A stretch of 64,000 bases of DNA from a virus: IMG/VR virus record IMGVR_UViG_3300037247_001239, positions 1 to 64,000 of that record; one strand, written 5' to 3'. A program made the position numbers and the translations under genes. Every line of letters starts with the position of its first letter. Position 1 is the first letter of the stretch. This document shows positions 57,912 through 64,000 of this stretch, piece by piece. A model generated the notes under the pieces. The model was not told where the DNA came from. It saw nothing but the letters and a program-made list of their open reading frames with translations, and searched no databases.

Positions 57912-58504
57912 TATTGACTTTCTGGCACAATTGGCTGAAGGACTTGGTGCATTTCAACATCATCGTCCTCGAAGGGCTCGCTGCACTTGTTCACGACTAT
58001 CAACTGGCCGTGCCGAGTTGTTGAGCGCAGTATGCCTACGGGACCGCACTGAACTGAGGCCCCATCGTGGAGTGTAAGTGAACCAAGAAGTACACATTGG
58101 GCCAAGAACTCGGCTTGCGTGATGCCTCCGACGGCACCGCCGGGAGCATCGGCGTCAACACCAGAATTGCCGGCCACATTACTATTAGCGTCCGCCTCGT
58201 CTGTTGAGGGTGCCCAATAATACTCGACAGTGCCCGGTGTCGTGATCGTCTCGCCCGAGAAATCGACTACGCCTATCAGAAGATACTCAGCGGCCCTGAG
58301 TGCTCCAAGATCAACCTTGTTGCTTTGCCTGGCAGCGGCAGCGGCAACGCCGGCAAGGGTCAGGACTACATCAGCCGTATCTGTGCCAATGTCGTCTGTA
58401 AAATTCGTTGCGTCATCCACTGGGTTCAGGGAGGCGTCCACCCCAAACACGATAGGAGACAGCGAACTACCAGCAGCGTCTTGAACCAACTGTTCAGAGG
58501 GCAT
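57911..58504 (-). CDS. Structural protein with beta-rich repeats
   Basis: 197 residues. Starts PSEQLVQDAAGSSLSPIVFGVDASLNPVDDATNFTDDIG, then a strand/turn-rich region. Upstream of the lectin gene by coupling. Probably a fibre or baseplate component. No family recognised. Confidence 0.5.
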   Translation of the reverse strand: MPSEQLVQDAAGSSLSPIVFGVDASLNPVDDATNFTDDIGTDTADVVLTLAGVAAAAARQSNKVDLGALRAAEYLLIGVVDFSGETITTPGTVEYYWAPSTDEADANSNVAGNSGVDADAPGGAVGGITQAEFLAQCVLLGSLTLHDGASVQCGPVGILRSTTRHGQLIVVNKCSEPFEDDDVEMHQVLQPIVPESQ

Positions 58505-58902
58505 TATCTCCGAGCCTCCTCTACGTGACCTGCTTTGACCTCTCCGCCTAGCACAAGTTCTACCGCTCGGCTCACCTGCTCGGTTTGCAAGGCGGCCAAT
58601 GCGTTGAGAGTGGCCGTGGCACCTGCGAACATCGTTGTCAGGGCCAGTTTTGTGTTCGGGTCGTTGACCAGAATAGTTTGCATTCCCACGATCACTCCAA
58701 ACAACTGCTTGTAGTCAGCGGAGAGGGCATTCCAGTGACTTGGCACTACTGCCCCGAATATCTGCTGGCCCGTGACCGATTCAACGTCAACGGTGCGGTT
58801 GGCCATGTTGAGGCTGACCGCTGCCTCTGTGTCCGTCATGCTGGAATAACCCAGTACGAGCGGATCGTCGGCCAATTCGGCCTTCAGTGCGTCTATATCC
58901 AC
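58504..58902 (-). CDS. Phage protein of unknown function, helical
   Basis: 132 residues, ATG 58902. DIDALKAELADDPLVLGYSSMTDTEAAVSLNMANRTVDVESVTGQQIFGAVVPSHWNALSADYKQ. The sequence pattern recurs next to tail fibre genes in several phages. Overlaps the next gene by one base. Function unknown. Confidence 0.65.
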   Translation of the reverse strand: MDIDALKAELADDPLVLGYSSMTDTEAAVSLNMANRTVDVESVTGQQIFGAVVPSHWNALSADYKQLFGVIVGMQTILVNDPNTKLALTTMFAGATATLNALAALQTEQVSRAVELVLGGEVKAGHVEEARR

Positions 58903-58925
58903 GTCACCCTCCCCCGCCTCAGCGG

Positions 58926-59096
58926 CTACTTACTACAATTTGGACAAGTCCAATACGGTTTAGATTCCAAGATGTGCTCAATACGTGGAGTGTAAACCAT
59001 CTGCTTGCCACATCTCTCGCAACGATGTTTACGCTTAAACGGGTTACCACCCGTAGCGACCTGCTGCTGAAAACGAACCAAGGTGGTTCTTGCCAC
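58926..59096 (-). CDS. Small zinc-ribbon protein
   Basis: 56 residues from GTG 59096 after GGAGGAGGGTGAA; an ATG at 59153 would overlap the previous gene. RKHRCERCGKQMVY...YWTCPNCSK gives a CxxC...CxxC ribbon. Function unknown. Confidence 0.6.
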   Translation of the reverse strand: MARTTLVRFQQQVATGGNPFKRKHRCERCGKQMVYTPRIEHILESKPYWTCPNCSK

Positions 59097-59122
59097 TTCA
59101 CCCTCCTCCCGCCTCGGCGGGC

Positions 59123-60109
59123 TTAGTTGTTCGCGTTCTCTTTCTCCGCCCACTCGCGGATGCGCTGCCAGCGGCGTGAAGCCCTCAACTGATCGTTGGT
59201 TTCGCCGATGCGACTTGGCGCTGCAAAGATACAGGCGCCGTCGGCGTGCACCTTCAACAGGTCCAGTTGCTTCACCACCCAGCGTTCGTAGACGTACTCA
59301 CCACGCATGGGCCGTTGATCCCCGGGGATGTACCCGCCGATCCACCACTGCGGCGAAATGGCCGGGATGATCGGCTTCTTGGGATAGTTCCGCCGCGTCA
59401 GCCGAAGCCCGACCGTCGCCACGTCCATCCACACGTCCAACGCCGTGTGCTGCGACTCCTTGATCGGTGAAAACCAATCATCCGTGCTGAAGTACCATGG
59501 CGTGGATCGGGTGTAGTCCCACTCCCAGGCCGTCAGGTAGAGACTCGGGTTGTACCAATCCAGCAGAGATGCGATGGCGCGGTGGTAGCGATTCACCCGC
59601 ACCGCGTTCTGCCACTCCCGGTATCGAGCACCACGGTCGCCGGCCTCGGGGTTGGCGTGGAAACCGTTCAAGTGCCTGGCCTCGAAATGAGGGATGCGGC
59701 CGAACCAACTCAGCTTCCAGTCGGGCTGAACTTCACGAATCGCGGCGATCACCCGCTTGGCGAGTTTGGCGTGCTCCGCCCATTGCTTTGGGTCGGTAGA
59801 CCACGAGGTAAGCCCCCGGACTCGTTTGTCCTCCAAGTCGATCGACACAATCCCGTGGGGCGGGTCAATCGCCAGGCACCGCTTCTTCAGGTACTCCAAA
59901 TCGACTGGCTCGCCATTCGGACCCTCCCGGAAAAAGTCTTCGCCGAGGTAAGTGAATTTCGGGATCAACGGATCAGAGGGCTTTTCGGTGATCTCTGCCA
60001 GCACGATAAACTCGCCCGCCTCGATCCGCTCCCAGACGGTGGGCTGCTGGGCGGCATAGCCGAGGGCTGTGAACAACGACAAGAACACAAGAAGGATGAG
60101 GGTTTTCAT
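59123..60109 (-). CDS. Secreted hydrolase-like protein
   Basis: 328 residues with a clean signal peptide (LILLVFLSLFTALGYAA). The mature part reads like a TIM barrel: RIEAGEFIVLAEITEK, GIVSIDLEDKRVRGLTSW, DWKLSWFGRIPHFEARHLNG, YHRAIASLLDWYNPSLYLTAWEWDY, and KPIIPAISPQWWIGG. Acidic residues in several of these strands could be catalytic (glycoside hydrolase type), but no exact family is certain. Probably cleaves host surface or environmental glycan. Confidence 0.55.
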   Translation of the reverse strand: MKTLILLVFLSLFTALGYAAQQPTVWERIEAGEFIVLAEITEKPSDPLIPKFTYLGEDFFREGPNGEPVDLEYLKKRCLAIDPPHGIVSIDLEDKRVRGLTSWSTDPKQWAEHAKLAKRVIAAIREVQPDWKLSWFGRIPHFEARHLNGFHANPEAGDRGARYREWQNAVRVNRYHRAIASLLDWYNPSLYLTAWEWDYTRSTPWYFSTDDWFSPIKESQHTALDVWMDVATVGLRLTRRNYPKKPIIPAISPQWWIGGYIPGDQRPMRGEYVYERWVVKQLDLLKVHADGACIFAAPSRIGETNDQLRASRRWQRIREWAEKENANN

Positions 60110-60121
60110 TTTGATTCGCCA

Positions 60122-62068
60122 CTAATTATTCGAGAAGGAGACTTCGATCCAGTCGGTGCCGTCGTAGAGTAACGCCAGGCAATCAGTCCCACTGATTGCC
60201 CTGGTAGCAGCCCCGAGGTGCACGCCGCTGGCGACATCGCTATGGTTGTTAAGCGTTATGGTGTTTGCCTCGGCATTGGCACAGGTGATGTAGAGCAACT
60301 GCCCGGCCATCACGCCGTTTGTCACGGATGGATTTACAGTAAGCGTATAGTCTCCATCCGGATTTATTACGATCACCGATGCGTTAGAAATAATCGCAAC
60401 GCCGGCTCCAGTGATCGACTGTGCGGCAGTGGGGGTAATAACGATCGGGGCCCCCAAAAATCTCGCCGCCTTGTCCCCATCCTCACACAGGCGAACCTCG
60501 ATGTCTACTGCCGGCCCAGTATCTACAAAGATGCCGGCCGCTTTATCGGCCGCACCGTCCAAAACCTCAGCCCAGATTCCAAAAGACGTTCCACTTCCGT
60601 CGTCGTTATCTGCACGGGTGAAGATGCCGCGATTAAAACCAGCATGGTCACCGACGGCTTCCGCCCTAAGCCCGGACGGCTGACCGGATGTCGTGTTGTT
60701 TCTCGTGAAGATGCCGTGTGTCCTGTTCGTGCCGGAGTACCCGTCGAGGAAATTCACCTTCAGGCCGTTCAACCAGTGGGTATCATCCGACCCGGCCCCA
60801 GTCACGCTTATCCGAAACGCATCCTCGTCTTCCGCCCGTGTGGCCGCAAAGGTGTGGGGGAATGTCTTGTTGTCGAACTCTCCCGTGCTATCCAATACGA
60901 CTACTGGGTCACCCTGAATGAAGTAGCCCCGAAAGACATTGTCCATGTAGGCCAGGTTCGTCCGGGCACCCGTATCGTTGCGTGTACCGCTGACAGTCCC
61001 GGTCGCCGTATCGATGTCCATGTAGTAAAGATCGGCGTTGACGTGCGTAACGGCCCAGATGCGATCCTCGACGACCAAGAAGGAGTGGAACCCATCGGTA
61101 TAACCACCAGTGGGCAACTCTCCGAACTCCCGCCAGCTTTTACCCGCGTCAATCGAGCAGACCCAGTAGGATTTCGTCTCGGACTGATAGATGCTGGCGT
61201 AGATCACGCCGTCGTAGACCACCGCGGCACCCATACGGTCGCCGCCTGCACCCAAGTCCTGTGCGGCCAAGGATGCGTCGGTGGTTACCGGGCCAAATTT
61301 CTCGAAAGAGTAGCCCAAGCCGTGCGAGTCATTGGCGACGGCCAGCATCGTATCGAAGCTGGTGTGCACGACGTTGCCGTCCCGGGCACCGTACAAAAGA
61401 TGAACGGAGCCACCCCAGATGAACGCCTCTGGAGGGTGCGTGTCAGCAGAATCGAATCCCTCGAATTTGGTCCCGGTTTCCCACGCAATCACGATGTCCG
61501 TAACGCTGTTGCTGTCTAAGTCCTGCTTCGTCCAGCTTGCCGGTATGTGCGGATTGTCCGTAGCAGTGGCGTGCCCGATAGTCCATCCGGTGTCGTCATC
61601 CATCATACCGAACCACATGTGCCACGGCGTTGCCGACCAGGGGATGTAGAGCACCGTAGGGTCGGAAACATCGTCCTCGTCCGGATCGCCGCCGACGCCG
61701 GTCGGTTCAAGCAGATCAGGTACGTCCGTCCAAGTGCCGGCGAGGTCGGTCGCGTAGGCTACACCGATCTTAAAGGCCCCCGCGTCAGTATACTCATAAA
61801 AGCAGTAGTAGACTCCATCTTGGAACATCAGGTAGGGCTGGAGAATCCCACTCCCATCGTGCACGTTGTCCCCGGAGTCCGTCCAGGTTCGCTGGAGTGG
61901 CAGGTAGCTCATGAAGCCGTCATCGTACTTTGGCTTCAACGGTCGCCAGTCTTGCGATTGGTTATCCCGAAAGCTGCCCCGCCTCCAACTTGGCCCACCG
62001 GCCCCGAACGAGAAGACCGCCAGCCCGACGGCGACGACGATGATGATGAGAAGTGAAAGACGCTTCAT
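60122..62068 (-). CDS. Secreted five-bladed beta-propeller protein (GH43/GH32-like)
   Basis: 648 residues from ATG 62068 after AAAGGAGAACCCC. An N-terminal signal anchor (LSLLIIIVVAVGLAVFSFGAG). Then propeller blades: YLMFQDGVYYCFYEYTD, PTVLYIPWSATPWHMWFGMMD, EAFIWGGSVHLLYGARDG, AAVVYDGVIYASIYQS and DGFHSFLVVEDRIWAVTHV, with aromatic/acidic blade-edge motifs typical of glycosidase folds. The last 200 residues are beta-rich (FDGYSG, GIFTRNNTTS repeat). Probably a surface-acting sugar hydrolase or lectin. Confidence 0.6.
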   Translation of the reverse strand: MKRLSLLIIIVVAVGLAVFSFGAGGPSWRRGSFRDNQSQDWRPLKPKYDDGFMSYLPLQRTWTDSGDNVHDGSGILQPYLMFQDGVYYCFYEYTDAGAFKIGVAYATDLAGTWTDVPDLLEPTGVGGDPDEDDVSDPTVLYIPWSATPWHMWFGMMDDDTGWTIGHATATDNPHIPASWTKQDLDSNSVTDIVIAWETGTKFEGFDSADTHPPEAFIWGGSVHLLYGARDGNVVHTSFDTMLAVANDSHGLGYSFEKFGPVTTDASLAAQDLGAGGDRMGAAVVYDGVIYASIYQSETKSYWVCSIDAGKSWREFGELPTGGYTDGFHSFLVVEDRIWAVTHVNADLYYMDIDTATGTVSGTRNDTGARTNLAYMDNVFRGYFIQGDPVVVLDSTGEFDNKTFPHTFAATRAEDEDAFRISVTGAGSDDTHWLNGLKVNFLDGYSGTNRTHGIFTRNNTTSGQPSGLRAEAVGDHAGFNRGIFTRADNDDGSGTSFGIWAEVLDGAADKAAGIFVDTGPAVDIEVRLCEDGDKAARFLGAPIVITPTAAQSITGAGVAIISNASVIVINPDGDYTLTVNPSVTNGVMAGQLLYITCANAEANTITLNNHSDVASGVHLGAATRAISGTDCLALLYDGTDWIEVSFSNN

Positions 62069-62400
62069 GGGGTTCTCCTTTCCGAGCACTCCCGCTGAAC
62101 GTCGCGGCAGTTGTCCCGTAAATCGCTGATAGCATCCCGGAGTTGACCGCTCTCTTGCAGCCTGTCCTTGTGATGTTGTTCATCACGGGCCACGATGTTG
62201 TCCAGCGTGGTCGTAAACTGCTTCTGTTGTTCGGACATGTATCTTAGGAGATGTTGCAGGGCCCACACGAGCGCGCCCAGCGCGACTGCCAGGGCGCCCT
62301 CCTTCGCGTACGGCACGCTCGACGCCGGGTCGACGGTCTGGGCAAACACTACCAGTGTGGAACCACCGAACAACGCGCCAAATACCAGTAGCATTTTCAT
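62065..62400 (-). CDS. Small membrane protein, holin- or spanin-like
   Basis: 111 residues. LLVFGALFGGSTLVVFAQT signal-like segment, then a second transmembrane helix (EGALAVALGALVWALQHLLRYM) followed by a coiled coil (EQQKQFTTTLDNIVARDEQHHKDRLQE). Either a holin or an inner-membrane spanin; placed in the lysis gene region. Confidence 0.55.
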   Translation of the reverse strand: MKMLLVFGALFGGSTLVVFAQTVDPASSVPYAKEGALAVALGALVWALQHLLRYMSEQQKQFTTTLDNIVARDEQHHKDRLQESGQLRDAISDLRDNCRDVQRECSERRTP

Positions 62401-62681
62401 GCCTCGCTCCTCGGATAGTTGTTTATCAGTGAGCGAATCAGGTCGTCTGGCGTCATTTCGTCAAACAACATCACCGTGAACTCTACAGTACAGCCACGTA
62501 TCCGTTCCTGGCGATAGTTGTCTTGTACCATTACGGGGCAAACAGGTGGATGTGGCAAATCAACGTCAAGCAACGCCTGAGTTTTCATCCGAGGATGAGG
62601 AATAGATATACAGTCGCAATCATCTTTGACGACAATGCGTCTCCCGTCCGCCACGCCGCCGACAAATAGCAGTACGCTCAT
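62397..62681 (-). CDS. Small hypothetical protein
   Basis: 94 residues from ATG 62681, overlapping the previous stop. Starts MSVLLFVGGVADGRRIVVKDDCDCISIPHP and contains a VQDNYRQERIRGCTVEFTVMLFDEMTPDDLIRSLINNYP tail. Typical of small phage proteins with a virion-linked or regulatory role. No family recognised. Confidence 0.55.
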   Translation of the reverse strand: MSVLLFVGGVADGRRIVVKDDCDCISIPHPRMKTQALLDVDLPHPPVCPVMVQDNYRQERIRGCTVEFTVMLFDEMTPDDLIRSLINNYPRSEA

Positions 62682-63040
62682 GCCTCGCTCCTCCGCCGAA
62701 ATCCCCACCGCGCCGGCCCATCGTCGAACAGTTGGATCCGCAAGCCTCCGAGCGTCGAGAGTGAAAACGGTTGACTTACCGTGGCCCTGGGCAGCCGTTG
62801 CAAAACCTCCCAGATGTGCCGACACACCTCCAAGGTATCTCCGTGCCCGGCGTTGGTGACAGTCACCTTCCTGCCGCACACCTCGCATTTCATCTCGGCC
62901 AACTCGGCCAGGCCCTGCAAGCTCTTCTTTCGGAGGGCCTCCATCTTGGCACACGCCCGACGCATATCGTCCATCGAGAAGTTCGCGGTGCCAGGGACGG
63001 TCGTTGTGTCAAGGCGTTCGGTATCGGTCAGGGGCATCAT
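62678..63040 (-). CDS. Small Cys-containing protein
   Basis: 120 residues from ATG 63040 after TGAAAGGACGATG. CEVCGRKVTVTNAGHGDTLEVCRHIW gives a CxxC...CxxxH zinc-like site. Helical start (RRACAKMEALRKKSLQGLAELAEM). Overlaps the holin gene by 4 bp. Function unknown. Confidence 0.6.
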   Translation of the reverse strand: MMPLTDTERLDTTTVPGTANFSMDDMRRACAKMEALRKKSLQGLAELAEMKCEVCGRKVTVTNAGHGDTLEVCRHIWEVLQRLPRATVSQPFSLSTLGGLRIQLFDDGPARWGFRRRSEA

Positions 63041-63249
63041 CGTCCTTTCAGCGGCGAGACCGTGTAGTACCGGATCACCGCCATCAACACGCCTGCACCC
63101 AGCCCCAGGCCCGACACGGCTTCCGGGTACGCTTGGATCCACTCCTCGCCCGCCACCAGCCCGAGCACCGACACGACCGTGGTAGCCGCGGCCAACCGGA
63201 GGGTCTTGCTCTTCCACCAAACCGTGGGCTTGGGCTCGGGCTTAGTCAT
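63037..63249 (-). CDS. Holin-like protein (two transmembrane helices)
   Basis: 70 residues. KSKTLRLAAATTVVSVLGLVAGEEWI and AVSGLGLGAGVLMAVIRYYTVSPL are two membrane helices with charged ends, the class II holin pattern. Expected to permeabilise the inner membrane to start lysis. Context (lysis-type genes) supports it; no endolysin is identified in the window. Confidence 0.7.
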   Translation of the reverse strand: MTKPEPKPTVWWKSKTLRLAAATTVVSVLGLVAGEEWIQAYPEAVSGLGLGAGVLMAVIRYYTVSPLKGR

Positions 63250-63664
63250 CGGGGGACTCCTTGGGGAAAGCCACGTCCGTTATCGTATCTGTGTCCACGA
63301 CAGCCGGGGGCGGAAGCGGAGGATTGCTCGGCAACAATTGGCTCACAAGCGCACCCACCCCACCTCCACCTGCCAATAACGACGCCGCCACGACCAGCTT
63401 GCCCAGCGACCCAAGCGACTTGGGCGCGCCTGCGTAGTGGTTGTGCGTTTCGTTTCCAATCGACACGCCCATGTCCTCACCCTCCGGAACGGACGGCACT
63501 GGACCGCCGGTGAACTTCCCGTCCCGCGTCTGGGCCGCCAAGTGCTCAACGATTCGGTTCTGCCGCTGAATCTTCTCCAGCATCATCCCCTCGTGGCCCA
63601 GCCGCATCCTCGCCCAGTTCAGCTCGAACTTCTGTCTCTGCGCCTCCGTCGCCTGCGTCGGCAT
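63242..63664 (-). CDS. Coiled-coil membrane-anchored protein
   Basis: 140 residues from ATG 63664, after GGAGGAGTTCTATC. Helical N-terminal half (QRQKFELNWARMRLGHEGMMLEKIQRQNRIVEHLAAQ), a Gly-rich transmembrane segment (LGKLVVAASLLAGGGGVGALVSQ) and a Pro-rich tail. Could be a spanin-like or signal-anchor lysis protein. Function unknown. Confidence 0.6.
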   Translation of the reverse strand: MPTQATEAQRQKFELNWARMRLGHEGMMLEKIQRQNRIVEHLAAQTRDGKFTGGPVPSVPEGEDMGVSIGNETHNHYAGAPKSLGSLGKLVVAASLLAGGGGVGALVSQLLPSNPPLPPPAVVDTDTITDVAFPKESPDD

Positions 63665-63824
63665 GATAGAACTCCTCCTCGACTTGCTTGTGGTAGTCGG
63701 CAAGCCACTCACCGTACTTGCCGGCCATCCAGGCGCGGTCCATCGCCACGGAGTCGGCGACGAAACGCTCGTGCGTCTCGACGCCGGCCGTTGCGACGGA
63801 CTCAAGATCGGGGGCGGCGGCCAC
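63546..63824 (-). CDS. Overlapping acidic ORF (N-terminal part plausible)
   Basis: 92 codons from GTG 63824. The first ~55 residues (ESVATAGVETHERFVADSVAMDRAWMAGKYGEWLADYHKQVEEEF) look like a real helical protein. The last 37 are acidic low-complexity and lie entirely inside the 63664 gene in another frame. A frameshift or a 119-bp overlap are both possible. Confidence 0.4.
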   Translation of the reverse strand: MAAAPDLESVATAGVETHERFVADSVAMDRAWMAGKYGEWLADYHKQVEEEFYHADAGDGGAETEVRAELGEDAAGPRGDDAGEDSAAEPNR

Positions 63825-63827
63825 CGG

Positions 63828-64000
63828 CTATGCCGTCTGCCCGGAAGCAATCGGAATACCGATTTGCCCAGACTTGCTCGTCACCTCGCGCACGCCAAGG
63901 CTCTCAACCAGGCTAACCATCTTGCGGTCCGCCTCGTAGGCGTAGTCGAGAACCTTGCCGAACTGGACAAAGTGTTCGTGAGCTTGGGATCCAGCGGAAC
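63828..64000 (-). CDS. 3' end of a protein cut by the window edge
   Basis: Minus-strand frame from the right edge to TAG at 63828, about 57 codons. Contains FVQFGKVLDYAYEADRKMVSLVESLGVREVTSKSGQIGIPIASG. The start lies beyond the window. No domain identifiable. Confidence 0.5.
   Translation of the reverse strand, partial: SAGSQAHEHFVQFGKVLDYAYEADRKMVSLVESLGVREVTSKSGQIGIPIASGQTA

Noticed and set aside
29682-62068. Diversity-generating retroelement acting on adhesin or fibre genes
   Set aside because: No reverse transcriptase frame and no template/variable repeat pair were found in this window.

Overview
This window looks like part of a tailed phage or prophage genome (Caudoviricetes, podovirus-like head and tail genes), about 58-60% GC. 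The evidence is a terminase large subunit, portal, major capsid protein and scaffold candidate, tail-tube adaptor and nozzle-like proteins, a His-rich tail fibre, and a holin and lysis-type end. A serine recombinase suggests a temperate lifestyle or descent from a temperate phage. The host cannot be read from the sequence. Twin-arginine-type leaders and many secreted or surface-sugar genes would fit a Gram-negative environmental host such as a planctomycete, but that is inference. Both ends cut genes, so this is a fragment.

Layout. (1) Positions 1-10267, leftward: a tightly packed early/replication operon, probably driven by a promoter near 10439-10468. It carries an SSB-like protein, a Sak4/AAA_24 ATPase, a RecB/Cas4-like nuclease split by a frameshift, a phage CsrA, several small zinc-binding proteins, an HNH-like protein and a tRNA-Met. 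A ParB-like protein and a helix-hairpin-helix protein related to IS110 transposases flank an unusual array of phased 35-bp repeats. (2) 10521-20198, rightward: three sigma70-type promoters, about 25 mostly small ORFs, an XRE regulator, a clamp-loader-like ATPase and an origin-like zone of 11-bp helically phased repeats. Most genes from 14.9 kb on are preceded by the same GGAGTTGAGAC initiation cassette, often with a hairpin upstream. (3) 20252-22464: a leftward glycosyltransferase plus Tat-leader protein, then the rightward serine recombinase. (4) 22403-64000, leftward: the late module. In transcription order it runs: lysis proteins, secreted beta-propeller and hydrolase-like proteins, adhesin and lectin proteins, an AP2 protein, a glycosyltransferase/radical-SAM/LicD island, scaffold, capsid, terminase, portal, tail proteins, a SpeD-DUF3326 metabolic insert, tail fibre, and Pro/Gln-rich and very large virion-type proteins.

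The SSB-like, Sak4-like and nuclease genes form a single-strand-annealing recombination set. The 47-54 kb island encodes at least four glycosyltransferase domains, two radical-SAM enzymes (one fused to a glycosyltransferase) and a LicD-cytidylyltransferase fusion. It reads as one pathway building or decorating a glycan. The most novel candidates are the 35-bp array with its ParB/HhH genes, this sugar/radical-SAM island, the SpeD-DUF3326 insert, and the repeated initiation cassettes. No DNA polymerase or replicative helicase is present in the window.
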